A stretch of 64,000 nucleotides of DNA from Zea mays (Eukaryota > Streptophyta > Magnoliopsida > Poales > Poaceae), in the NCBI RefSeq assembly GCF_902167145.1, contig NC_050102.1, forward strand, positions 8,804,850 to 8,868,849. Reading direction: 5' to 3'. This document shows, piece by piece, positions 44,520 through 55,223 of this stretch. The notes under the pieces were generated by a model. It made no database searches and was not told the DNA's origin. It saw only the letters and a list, made by a program, of their open reading frames with translations. The position numbers were made by a program, and so were the translations under genes. How positions within the stretch are numbered: the first letter of the stretch is position 1; every line of letters starts with the position of its first letter.

Positions 44520-45103
44520 AATTGAACTCACCGCCGCCGCACAGACCCCGCGCCGGCGCTGCTCCTTCCCCGGCCCGCGCTACTCCCCGGCGGCGCTCCA
44601 CCACCGGCCGGCGCCGCCCCGCCCGTCACCGGCCGCCGCCGCCCCGCCCGCCCCCGGCCGGCGCCGCTCCTCCACCGGCCGGCGACGCCAAGCCCGTCCC
44701 CGCCCGGCGCCGCTCCTCCCCGGCCGGCGACGCCCCGCCCGCACCCGGTCGGCGCCGCTCCTCCCCGGCCGGCGACGCCACGCCCACACCCGGCCGGCGC
44801 CGCTCCTCCCCGTCACCGGCCGCCACGCCCACACCCGCACGCCACCGCCCCGCAAGCGCCCCCGCCGCCCCGCCCGGCGCCGCTCCTCCCCCGACCGGCG
44901 CCGCCCGGACACGCCACGCCCGCCCCCCGGCAGCCCCGCCACGCCCGCCCCCCAGCAGCCCCGCCAGCCCTGACCGCGCCGCCGCCCCGACACGGCCGGA
45001 CGCCTCCCACCGCCGCCGCACGGCCGTCGACCCGTTCCGGGCGCGCTCCTCGGTCGCGCTCGCTCCTCGCCCGCGTCGTCGACGTTCATCCCCGACCGTT
45101 TAG
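44520..45103 (+). repeat. GC-rich minisatellite in the leader of the plus-strand GRF gene
   Basis: Over 80% G+C by appearance. A unit of about 51 bp ('cggccggcgccgctcctcc' + 'ccggccggcgacgccacgcc') recurs at least four times at about 44650-44830, then decays into Pro/Ala/Arg codon runs. All frames are open on both strands because of composition. It ends at a donor-like ccgtttag|gtaaat (45103), so it may be the first non-coding exon of the GRF gene. Confidence 0.5.
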
Positions 45104-45182
45104 GTAAATTTTATATGGTTTTTGTTTATTGTGCAAGCATTTTGTGTTAATTATGTTAAATTGTTTTGCTATAATTTTGTGC

Positions 45183-45670
45183 ATGCATGGCGAGGATTGC
45201 TTGGTGCAGATGTTCGTTGAGGGTGGAATTGATGGAGGCCGGCGTTTCTTCAGATGTCCTTATGCATATGTACAAATTAATTTCTAGTCCTTTTTCTAAA
45301 TACTTTTGTTGTTCAGTGAAACTAACTATAAACATTTATGCAGCATTCATTGGTCAAGGAGAATTGTGGGTTCACTCGTTGGGTAGATCCTCGTCCAATT
45401 TTTCCTCATGCGGAATACATATCCTACCTACAGAATAGGATATTTGATCTAGAGAGAGAAGTAAGCAACAAAAATGATGAGGAAGAAAGAGACACAAACA
45501 ATGGTGGTGCTTCACAGGTGCAAGTATGCCCAGATCCATATTGTTGCTGCCCTTGTCACAACAAGAATGTTGGTCCTCCGTCGTCTCCACCGCACCCACA
45601 GCAGACACCAACAATGGGAGGATACTATGGGGAAGGCTCAACTCAATTTGGAATGTGGGAGCACTACTAG
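45183..45670 (+). CDS. GRF-type zinc-finger protein, plus-strand gene of element D
   Basis: Modelled as two coding exons, 45183-45269 and 45344-45670, joined in phase (gcatat|gtacaa...ttatgcag|catt), giving 137 residues. The GRF finger reads MHGEDCLVQMFVEGGIDGGR, RFFRCPYAY, then ENCGFTRWVDP; the C-x-H-G..GRRFF.C..C.F..W.D pattern matches zf-GRF, a DNA-binding zinc ribbon. The Cys codon just before the chosen ATG would supply the first ligand, so the real start may be upstream; ATG at 45153 keeps the frame open. After the finger there is a short coiled coil (EYISYLQNRIFDLEREV) and a Cys-rich tail (CPDPYCCCPCHN). A role in transposition or in packaging element DNA is inference. Confidence 0.6.
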
Positions 45671-45889
45671 AAAACTCTTATGTATCAATTGCTTTTAGCG
45701 TGTTGGTTATCTATTTCAATTGCTTCAAGTCGCCTTCAAGAATTGCTTTAAATCTACTTTTCATCAATTATGTATTTATGTAATTTTTCATCAATTTGAA
45801 GGTAATTCATTACGAAATATCATTGTTCGACAATACATATTACCGAATAATAAGTTCATTATTACATAACTTCAAATAAAACACCAATA

Positions 45890-46569
45890 CTACTGAGTAC
45901 AACGGGGCCATTTGCCTTTGCGAAATGCATCAGGGTTCTCCTCCATTGCTTCCTTTGCACGACGTGCACGCTCAAGCTTCTTCTCCTTATCTTCCCTGCA
46001 TTCAGCAACACGCCTCATTTTCTCTTCGTCTTCACGTTGTTGCTCGGCAGCAAGCTCCTCTCGTCTTTTTTTCATCCTCTCTTTGTCCTCTGCATCCCAC
46101 TTTTGAAGATTCTCCAGCCACTTCTTATCTTTCTCTGATATTTCGGTGTCAATCCACTGCTCAAAATCACATAGCGGTGGAGGAGTCTACAAAATGTGCA
46201 ATTATTAGTACGCAAAAAAACATTTACAAAAACATTCACAAATGTAAACATATTACAAGACTATTCTCACCATTAAATTCATCCGACGTTGAACAACAGT
46301 TGGCTCAAATGCAAAGTTAGCACACATCCAATACCTCTGTCGATAGGTGTCATGATCTTCAGACTTATCGACCTTACAAGGATCACCACAAAAACACATA
46401 GGCACTGGAACACCACTTGGCAAAGGCAGCGGGTCGAAGGCAGTTCCGGTCAAAGGACCCTTCCTAAATTTCCATAAACTCTATAACAATCAGAAATATA
46501 ATAGACTCACAAAATAAGAGGCAGATCCAAAACTTACCTTTGTTTAGCATATTTACCACGCCTAGACAT
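45890..46569 (-). CDS. GRF-like zinc-finger / coiled-coil protein, minus-strand gene of element D
   Basis: Three exons on the minus strand: 46538-46569, 46271-46463 and 45890-46186. All borders are GT-AG and phases agree, giving an uninterrupted 173 residues from MSRRGKYAKQR to KWPRCTQ. The middle exon carries MCFCGDPCKV and TYRQRYWMCANF, and the third opens PPPLCDFEQWIDTE. Together these fit the zf-GRF ligand pattern C-x-C-G..R.RYW.C..C.F..W.D. The C-terminal half is a highly charged Glu/Lys/Arg coiled coil. TATAAATA (46623-46630) lies 54 bp upstream of the ATG, inside the right arm of the element, so the arm acts as promoter. Intact splicing and coding suggest recent function. Confidence 0.7.
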
Positions 46570-46622
46570 CTCTAGTTTAGAAGAATTGAAATGAGCACAG
46601 CAACAAGCCAGACGTAGGGTAC

Positions 46623-46630
46623 TATTTATA
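46623..46630 (-). promoter_or_regulatory. TATA box of the minus-strand GRF gene
   Basis: TATAAATA on the minus strand, 54 bp before the ATG at 46569 and just downstream of the GGCGCC quasi-palindrome pair (46636-46720). The position suits a core promoter embedded in the transposon arm. Confidence 0.6.
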
Positions 46631-46748
46631 GGAACGTACCTCGGCGCCATAGATCTTGGCGCCGAGGTAGGCGTCGTTGACCGGGCGCCTACCTCGGCGC
46701 CAAGATCTATGGCGCCGAGGTACGTGCCACGTCAATCCAGATCACACC

Positions 46749-46909
46749 GGCGTCTGACGTATAAGCGCCAATAGTATTGGCGCCGGCACACACATGCTCG
46801 GCGCCAATGATGACGGCGCCGAGCTAAGGGTCCATTTTTTGAAATGAAACTGCCAGGGGCATAAATGTGGGAAAAAAACCCGAAAAGGGCCAAATTGCAA
46901 AAAAGTTGG
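46749..46909 (-). repeat. Element D right TIR
   Basis: Inverted partner of 44203-44365. Quasi-palindromes GCGCCATAGATCTTGGCGC (about 46640) and its inverse (about 46700) lie just inside it. The outer end abuts the candidate 9-bp duplication at 46910-46918. Confidence 0.7.
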
Positions 46910-46918
46910 GGTTTTCGG

Positions 46919-47235
46919 GGAGTCGGGGTGGTGAATGGAAAGGATAGAGTACTGTTAGCATGGTCCCACTGATCAGATAGGTAAACACTGTTCTGCCCTG
47001 CTCGTCCCACCAGTCCAACAAATCAGCGTGGGGAAGGGGGCGCGTCACGGGTGTGTTTGGTGGGCCCAATATGGCAGGGAGAGAAACATGGGGGGTCGTT
47101 GCGCTGCGCCCAATCTTGCTTCCAACATCTCCGGCCCATCGCCCGTGCTCTGCACTGTCTCGCCTCCGACCTCCGCGCCCTCTCAAGGTCTCACCGGAGA
47201 CCGCGCTGCGGTCCGCGGGCTTTGGGTAGCGCGGG
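46919..47235 (+). promoter_or_regulatory. Upstream region of the FBT gene with an in-frame upstream ORF
   Basis: Contains an ATG at 47071 opening 52 codons (MAGRETWGVVALRPILLPTS onward, rich in Arg, Leu, Pro and Ser) that end in TAG at 47227-47229, just two codons before the ATG at 47236 and in the same frame. The composition resembles a chloroplast transit peptide. No clear TATA box is seen; the gene may use a TATA-less promoter close to element D. Confidence 0.5.
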
Positions 47236-50200
47236 ATGGCCTCCGTGGGGTGGGCTGCACGCGACGCGTACGACGAGGAGGCCGCAGTCCGCCGCCCTCT
47301 CGAGCTCGAGGGCCGTGGCGTCGCCGCATCGTCCTCCGACCACCGGCCCGGCGGTGAGCTCGAGGCGCTCTCTTCTATGACTTGGTAGCCATCTGGTTTC
47401 CTGGGATCTGGGACGGGCTTGCGGCTTTGGGTTCTCGCGCTGGGGGGGATTTCAGCGTGTCGTTAGATTTCGTGTGGTGGAACAGGAGATCGAGCTGAAT
47501 TGGGGAGAGGAAATGGGTGGCGGAGAGCCTGCTTGGCGGAGGTAGCCTGTTCTGTCTTCTGGCCGCTAGCGTTGTGCGACTGGGATCGTCAGTTAGCGCA
47601 ATGCAGCAGCAGCTGCTGTCTGCTGGCTGCAATTTTTGTAAATTGGAGCTGGGTGAGCGGTGCATGGTGTCATTCCCCATATTGAGTGAATTGGTGCACA
47701 GAGAAGATTATGCTGGGACGTGAAGGCCACGTCGCCGTTGAAATGCTGCACAGTGGAATCTAGCTAGTTAAGTAAAGCTTTTAGGCCCGGTTTGAATGCA
47801 CTAGAGCTAAGGTGGTGTTTGGTTCATTCAAGGGAGCGCCAACGGTAATACAATCAGCTCCCACGGGTATTTGTTGCGTTGCATGCATTAGCGCTATCTA
47901 TTTGGTAACTATAGGTATTCACCATGGGATCAAGCAGTAACAGCACCAGAGGAGGGGTAGTGCACTTACGCCTCGATCCACATGGCCTTAACTGCTCGCG
48001 CTGTGATTTGTTATGGAGTCATCTAACCAAACACCGAATAAGGGATCTGGATACGACGTGAATCGCTGGGGCAGTAAAACGCGAACTAAACAGGTCCTAA
48101 TAATTAGCCGCTAAAATTAGCTAAAAACATCTAAACAGTCTAGCTAATAGTTCAGCTATTAGCTACTTTTAGCAAATTAGCTAATAGCTAGCTAGCTATT
48201 TGTTAGCTAGATAATTCTACTAACAAATTTTTAGCTGACTAACTATTAGCTCTAGTACATTCAAACAATGTTCTTAAGGAGTGTTTGAATGCACTAGAGC
48301 TAATAGTTAATTAGATAAAAATTGCTAGTGGAATTAGTTAGCTAACAAATAGCTAGCTAACTATTAGCTAATTTGCTAAAAGTAGCTAATAACTGAACTA
48401 TTAGCTAGACTGTTTGATTGTCTCAACTAATTTTAGCAGCTAACTATTAGTTTTAGTGCATTTAAACACCCTCTTAGTAGGATGTTTCTCTTAGCCACAT
48501 GTTTTTTTTTTTCAAAATTCAAACCACAATCCATTGCTTAAATAGTTAGTGGTCCCAATTTTGCTTATCTCAGCGTCAGTATTGTCTCAAACGGTGTTAC
48601 CTATTGTAGGGAATGTCATGCCTAGGTATCAAGTGGGCTCGACAAAGGGTGATTCAAGTAGTAGACGACACTCTGAGGAGTGGCGGCAACCTAGCACAGA
48701 TGATGTGCGCATGAGCAAGCCGGGGTCGAGATATTTCACGGCGTTTGGGGTGGATCTGTCCCCTGATAATATGGCAGTTGCCATTGTATATTTTGTGCAA
48801 GGGGTTTTAGGTCTTGCACGGCTTGCTGTGAGCTTTTACTTGAAAGATGATCTTCATCTAGATCCAGCTGAGGTATGTGTTGCTCATTCGCTTTCTTGCC
48901 TTCCACGTACCATCTTTGTATTTGAATTTTAGAGCTTGGTTCTTGTTTCATGATGTAATGTTTCCACTGTTTAGTTAATAGGTGCTATTAAGTGACTAAG
49001 CTGGTTTCTTCAATACAGACTGCAGTGGTATCTGGTTTCTCGTCCTTGCCGTGGCTGATCAAGCCCCTCTATGGCTTTATCAGGTCCCACAAATCCTCCC
49101 ACATCTAATTCTTTCTGATGTAGGTGTACACTTGATTTTGAATCCTTTACTTTCACCTTTCAGTGATTCCATTCCACTCTTTGGATATCGAAGAAGGTCA
49201 TATCTTTTTCTGTCAGGGTTACTTGGAGCACTTTCATGGAGCTTAATGGCCACAGTAGTGAGCAGTAAATACAGCGCAGCATTCTCTATTCTTCTTGGCT
49301 CACTTTCTGTTGCCTTCTCAGATGTTGTAAGTGCAAGCTGCAAACTCAATATTCTACTCTCGAATTATCTTTGGTCTATCCTTTATGCTGATGATCAATA
49401 GTATTAGATCTTCTCTGTTACACTTATTTAGTTGTTAGCATTTAGCAATCATTGTAAGTGATGGTATGCTCCAGTTGTTTATTGATACTTGTTCTTCTTC
49501 AATGGTCGTATTTATGTTAGTAGATTTTTTAACCTGCTATGCCACTTAATATTCTCAATGAACGTGAGAAATTGGTTTCCTTCTATACTGAGCTTTTTAT
49601 TCTATTATATATAGTCCAAGTGGATCTGTGATCATTGTTTGTACAATATTTTTCGTTGTATTGTTACTAAGTGCAACCTCATCGACTAGTTTTAGAATTA
49701 GCTTGGGTTATTTTATTTTAAAAAGTAAAAACAGCTACTTCATACACTATTTCCACTTCAAGGCTCTTGTTCTTACTAGCTTTCTAGTTTGAATTATAAT
49801 AATGCACCTTTCTGGCAAACCAACACTGCTCCTTCAAGAAAATGTTGGTCAATCCCAACATATTTATATTTCCAGTTCAAGTTTTACACGGTAAGGTTGG
49901 CCACTTGAACCAATTTTTAGTTATTTATGCTATTCAAATTAATCAAATCATTGGGGCCTGTCTAGCCCTAAATTGGATGTATCTGGCCAAATGTGCCAAT
50001 GTGATAAACTTTTATCCATGTTTATTTTTTATTGTATAAAAATTATCATCATATCATTTCCACCTCATGCTGGGACTGTAGAACAAGAACTTTTGCATGT
50101 ATATTGCTTCAAGGTTTGTCTCAGCCACATGTGGGAACACTGTAGGTAGTGGATTCTATGGTTGTTGAGAGAGCCCGTGGAGAATCTCAAAGTACATCTG

Positions 50201-52714
50201 GATCACTCCAGTCACTCTGTTGGGGATCTTCTGCCTTTGGAGGAATTGTGAGTGCTTATTTCAGTGGTTCACTTGTGGATACTTATGGAGTAAGGTTTGT
50301 CCTATTTAACCACTTGAGCTAACACGAAGCCTATTGTTTTATAGTTCAGTATACTGATAAAAGTATTCCTGTAAATGCAGATTTGTCTTTGGTGTTACAG
50401 CGTTTTTACCCCTGATGACATCTGCTGTTGCAGTTCTTGTAAATGAACATGGCATTCCTTCTGGAGAACACAATACCTTTCTCTCTGGTTCCGGATTTGT
50501 TGAGAGCTCTAAGCAGCATGTCAGGCAGCTTTGGGCTTCAGTAAAGCAACCTAACATTTTGTTGCCGACCTTGTTTATATTTCTTTGGCAAGCAACACCG
50601 CAGTCAGATTCTGCTATGTTTTTCTTCATGTATGTATGAAAAATTATTACGGCATTAATCTATGATGTGTCTTATCTTCATGGCTTATTCGATTACTCTT
50701 TGGCTGTTGCATTGGAGTTAATTGCAATCCAATAACTATAACTTTCACAGACTAGAATAAAGGTCTTAGCTTATTCTGATTGCCGGATGTTCCTCTAGCT
50801 TATCTTTATTTGGAGAGGCGACACTATCATAGGGCATAGGCTGTAAAACTGTACATGAAATCAAGAAAAACTATCTTGCTTCACAAAATACAAAGCAAAG
50901 TAATGATTTTGATTAACTTTGTTTTCAGAAAAAAATGATTAACTTTGGATCCTAATTTTATACACACCAATAAAAGGTTCCTTTTCATTATAAAAAACTC
51001 GGTCGGGGAGGGAAAGACTGCCCTCCCGATATTATATTAAGAAAAGACCGAAACATGGTCCCGACCGAGAAAATACCTGAACCCTAGTGGCCGTCATCGC
51101 CCACTCTGCAACGGACCAGCCGTAGGGTGGCGCGAAGGATGTAACCCGGAAGCGGGTGGAGCCCCCGAGGGGGATCAAACCCAGGATATGAAGATGCTAC
51201 TCGGAAGCCTTAATCATTACGCTAGAGGCCCTTTCGCCTTCTTTTTCATTATGTTTGGCCCCATTTTTCACGAGTTGTGTATTAGCAGTTTGAAGATATC
51301 AACCAATATAATTTCAAATTTTTTGACTGAACATGATATCAAGTTTGTTATGCTTATTTTGATATTAAATAATTAAACAAGTATGTCAGATGCTTAGTGC
51401 TTATAGTTTGCATTTTAATAACCTGTAACAGATGCCCGATTTTCACTGAGTTACACTGGCCTAATAGGAGCGTGCAGGTGGCTTCGCCCCGTTAGAACAT
51501 GTCAGATCTTTTTTTTTTCAGATTTGTCCCTTGGCAGGTGGGTTGGGGGTTTCTTTTGTATCCTATGTATATGATTTTAGCCACATGTTGTGGATGGATG
51601 GTTACATTTCTGCTTGTCATTCTCTTTGTATTCTCCTGTTTCTGTGCACATGTGTTACCTGTTTGGGTTTTCCATGATAAACCTGCCTCTTGTCTGAAAT
51701 GATCAACTGTTTTTTGTCTGTAAGAATTTTAGAATGGTCTCATGTTCAATAATATATTCCAGCACAAATAAGCTTGGATTCACTCCGGAGTTTCTAGGGC
51801 GCGTGAAGCTTGTAACCTCTTTTGCATCCCTGCTTGGTGTTGGGCTCTACAACTATTTTCTGAAGGAAGTTGCTCTGAGGAAGATTTTTCTTGTGACAAC
51901 CATTATAGGTTCAGCTCTTGGGATGACACAGGTGCTCTTTATATTGTTTTCTCGATTGGTGCTGCAATTCTTTTCTATCCTTTAAACATACTGCATTGTA
52001 TATATTTAGGTGCTTCTTGTAACTGGGCTAAATCGGCAGCTTGGGATCAGCGATGAGTGGTTTTCTATTGGTGATTCATTAATCATCACAGTCCTTGGTC
52101 AGGTATGTAACATGACTGCAATGCTTAGTAATAGTAGAGTGTGTTTTACATGATTGCGTAAAAAGTAAAAAAAAACCATTTAACTGATCATGTACCCCTT
52201 TACGTGACATAATGGCCCTGTAATATTGTACTCATATATGCCCATAATTGTGAAATTGGGTACCTATTCTTAGGAAGATGTTGACTTATTTTGAGGAGAG
52301 CAGTCTCAACACCCATGTTTACAATCAGAGCATCATTTTTATATTAATATCTAGCTTTGACACTTTTATACGCCTATCCTTCAATTACTTCCTTGAATGC
52401 AAGCTTATGTTGTCTAAACCTTCTTGCAGGCATCGTTTATGCCAGTCTTGGTGTTAGCTGCAAAGTTGTGCCCTCCAGGAATGGAAGCCACTTTATTTGC
52501 AACTTTGATGTCCATTTCTAATGCTGGAAGTGTTACTGGTGGTCTGGTTGGTGCTGGTCTAACTCGGATATTTGGGGTCACTAGGGATACCTTTGGGAAC
52601 CTACCTCTGTTGATTGTCGTCTGCAATCTTAGTTCATTGCTGCCCTTACCTCTTTTAGGTCTCCTTCCAGAGGGATCAGGTGACACCGATAACGGAGAAA
52701 CAAAAAATAACTGA
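47236..52714 (+). CDS. FBT: Folate-biopterin transporter family protein (chloroplast FBT type), nine exons
   Basis: Exons: 47236-47353, 48574-48872, 49019-49083, 49164-49326, 50146-50294, 50381-50629, 51763-51931, 52010-52102, 52430-52714. All junctions are GT-AG and the phases join to 529 residues. The protein is a multi-pass major-facilitator (BT1/FBT) transporter. Diagnostic stretches are [93 protein letters not shown] and [13 protein letters not shown]. These match the plant chloroplast folate transporter, which moves folates across the envelope. The first 39 residues from 47236 are acidic and unlike a transit peptide; see the upstream ORF. Intron 1 carries MITEs, intron 6 a SINE. Confidence 0.88.
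47814..48035. mobile_element. MITE with GGTGTTTGGTT terminal repeats (FBT intron 1)
   Basis: 222 bp with perfect 11-bp terminal inverted repeats (GGTGTTTGGTT...AACCAAACACC). It lies in intron 1 and resembles PIF/Harbinger-type Tourist MITEs. The target duplication is unclear. Confidence 0.55.
48096..48273. mobile_element. MITE copy, inverted relative to its right neighbour (FBT intron 1)
   Basis: '..taattagccgctaaaattagct..acagtctagctaatag..ctctagtacattcaaacaatg' reads as the reverse complement of 48277-48473 with moderate divergence. It forms a palindrome-like pair with that element. Confidence 0.6.
48277..48473. mobile_element. Tourist-like MITE (FBT intron 1)
   Basis: 197 bp, AGGAGTGTTTGAATGCACTA at one end and TAGTGCATTTAAACACCCTC at the other, with TTA on both sides (48274-48276, 48474-48476). 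The 3-bp TTA duplication is the PIF/Harbinger signature. It lies about 100 bp before exon 2. Confidence 0.65.
50992..51242 (-). mobile_element. tRNA-derived SINE in FBT intron 6
   Basis: On the minus strand it begins near GGGCCTCTAGCGTAATGATT (A-box-like TAGCGTAATGATTAAGG) and has a B-box-like GGGTTTGATCC. It ends with a conserved tail, 'gggagggcagtctttccctc', and CGACCGAGTTTTTT. TTTTCATTAT flanks both sides (50982-50991, 51243-51252) as the TSD. Length of about 250 bp and structure fit the maize ZmSINE type. It is intronic and does not disturb the splice sites. Confidence 0.75.
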
Positions 52715-53130
52715 TTTACTGAGGGTTTTATCTCCATTGTTCTGGTACTCAAGTATAGCATACCACAGTGCCCAGCTTCAACTCAGATATGGCCCATCGA
52801 GTTGAAATTCAAAAGGCCAGTAGAGAAATACGGAAATCACACTGGATTTAAGTTCAGTCGGTCACCGCCATCATCAGGCAGTATCTCCTGTGACTATTAA
52901 CCTGTGTGATGGAAGTGATTCATTGATGATCTGCAAATGATCTATGGCGCACAGGTACTCACCTCTTTTTAGTTTCTAAGCTACCTTGTACACGAAGACA
53001 AGGTAGGTTTTATCTTTCTCTAGAGTCTTTGAGTTTTTGTTGTTAATGCGACCCCATGAAAATTAGACTAGTGGTCAAAGGCTATTAATTGGGGATTACC
53101 TTGCGAAGTCAAATGTATTGTGCCAAAAAA
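52715..53130 (+). other. FBT 3' UTR and a Stowaway-like fragment
   Basis: After the stop at 52712-52714 the trailer includes a donor-like 'gcacag|gtactcacc' near 52955. From about 53040 the sequence ends in 'aaaaaggagggagta' (to 53139), a one-sided Stowaway-like terminus. Confidence 0.4.
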
Positions 53131-53139
53131 AGGAGGGAG

Positions 53140-55223
53140 TATGTATACATTATTGGAAACCTAGAGTACGGAAATGTAAAGAAAAATACTTGCACACAGT
53201 TTGACTTGTCGTACAGTGTCAGGTTCTGCTTACATTACTAGGCCCCAAAAAAGTGCAATCGCAGAGACAGGAACATACAGAAAACTAAACAGCACAACAG
53301 AAATGCGTCCATCGTCCATAATAACTCACTGAGTTTTGCAGTGCCAAGTACCGATATCAATGACAAGAGATGGTATGTGTATAACCATAGACCTTCCCTT
53401 TTATGTCTGTTTGGAGGTTAAATTGAAGGGTTTTTTAAGCCGATGCTCTCAGTTTTGGTGGTGTGCTCACTTATACCCTTAGTTGTGTTTTTTTCTCAGT
53501 TTTGCCCTTCCAGTGCTATAGAACATAATCACTGCTTTTAATTCTTTTAAAAAAACAACTGTATTATTGAATTTTATGAGATGAGTCAGTTCAAATTTCA
53601 AACACGTGGTCTATTCGACAGTTTCTTGCATGGAAATGGAGATCAGCAAAATGATCATATAAACCCTGAATATTCTGCCTGCGATGCTCGTCAGAATGTA
53701 AAACGATGCCACTTGGTTACAGTAGACATCATCTCAATTTGCAATGCATTCAGGCTTAAATCAACATCATCTCCACATCATGTTCTTGGACCAGTGCACC
53801 CCCATCACATCTTGATTTTATATCACAATCGGTTCCATGTAGGCATATGCGTCGTGTCAGCATTCCAGCCAATGTTTCCATAGTTTAAGTGCTCGTCTAA
53901 TCAGCACTTTTAGATTATTATGCCACATGAATGATCCTGACTGGCTTCTGTTTCCATTGCAATTATGGGTCAACTCTGAACTGCAACGTTTTCTTTTTCT
54001 GATAAAAAGGCTGGAGATTTGTATCCCGATCCGATTTCTGATCTCAGATCCAGGCTTTCCGGCCATATCCCCTTCCTTTTTTTTCCTTGCAAGAGCATTT
54101 TTTTCTTGGCCGTCACCATTCACAAGCATCTTAGGACCTAATCATGAACAACTATGAACTGATTACAGATTGTAATTGTACAAATGGTACTTGTCTCATT
54201 ATCTGTATGATAAGGCTGCCATGCAAGTCCTGACGGTGACAGGTGGCGAATTCTATTTTACTGTTACAAGCATTTTATTGTATTTATTAGAAAAGCTCAG
54301 GATATGGTTGCTATTGTTAAAAAAATTAGGTATTTTTATGCTTAATTTAATCTAGAAAAACAGTAGTGAAAGGATTAAGATGCACATTAGAGCGGTGAAT
54401 TGGATTTTTCTAAAATTTTCTTGCATAAATTTCATCTAAAAAACAACGGTGAAAGGATTAAGATGCATAGGGGGTGGATTGGATTTATCTAATTTTTTTT
54501 GCACAAATTAAAGTCTATCATGAAAACCACCTAATAATATAAATACTTGAATGTAATATGCAAACTTGTGTACGTATGTGCATATATCATGTTATATTTT
54601 TATATTATTATAGTATTGATAAATTGCTCGGCTTTCCCATATATCGTAATTCTGGCTCTATGTTTGCAAGGTCCAAGTCACAGGTGCACACGATATGCTT
54701 CCATTCCACTAGTAGAGGTTAGACTCTCGTCAGTAGAGTGTGAAAATATGGGATGCGGAACGGTGGATACTGTTTATAGAGAAAAGTTTGAATTAGTGGA
54801 TAAGATAGGGAATGAAATAGAGGATCTGATGGAAATAGATTAAAAATAACATTGTTATAAGCATCATCCTGATCCTAATCTCGTTTTATCAACTTCTAAA
54901 AGACCGTGTGGATCTAATCTTCAGATTGTTAATCCGTACTGACTTCTAATGCTTCTACAATATTTTTTACTATGAATTACAATTACAGCAATTCAAGCTT
55001 TCATCCGAAACGAACAACCTTCTTAGTTTATCACGAGTAGATACTAGAAGAACCGAATGAAAACTAATTTTAAAATCAATTGCATAAACAGTAACTAATT
55101 GACGAGACGAATCTATTAATTCCATTTAAGTCGCCATTGCGGTAAATATAAGGTAATAAGAAGCTGCTTGTGGTTAACAGATTTATCTCACTAATTAATC
55201 ATTGTTTATATAATTATATGATA
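53140..55223. other. Intergenic DNA, no gene supported
   Basis: AT-rich. An 85-bp degenerate direct repeat ('gtgaaaggattaagatgcac' / 'gtgaaaggattaagatgcat') lies at about 54335-54510. 'gacgagacgaatctattaatt' near 55099 is a phrase common in grass MITEs. The open frames here (53581-53883, 54547-54843) have no recognised domain or codon bias. Confidence 0.4.

Larger units (their letters stand above)
44203..46909. mobile_element. Element D: long-TIR DNA transposon (MULE-like) carrying two GRF zinc-finger genes
   Basis: Both ends read CCAACTTTTTTGCAA inward. The inverted arms match for about 160 bp at roughly 90% by eye, through the shared phrase 'actattggcgcttatacgtcagacg'. GGTTTTCGG occurs directly outside both ends (44194-44202, 46910-46918), a 9-bp candidate TSD as made by Mutator-like elements. 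Each arm also carries paired quasi-palindromes around GCGCCATAGATCTTGGCGC. No transposase is visible. Inside are a plus-strand gene (45183-45670) and a minus-strand gene (45890-46569), tail to tail with about 220 bp between stops, both encoding GRF-type zinc fingers. The class is inferred from TSD length and TIR length. Confidence 0.7.

Noticed and set aside
44306..45103. 265-codon Pro/Ala/Arg-rich open frame
   Set aside because: Produced by the GC-rich minisatellite; all frames on both strands are open there, and it ends in a stop at the donor site, so it cannot join the GRF exon.
51170..51240. Possible tRNA gene with A- and B-box-like motifs on the minus strand
   Set aside because: No cloverleaf can be drawn, and it is the 5' part of a SINE with its own TSD.
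53581..53883. 100-codon plus-strand frame downstream of FBT
   Set aside because: No domain, no codon bias, no splice-compatible neighbours; left as intergenic.
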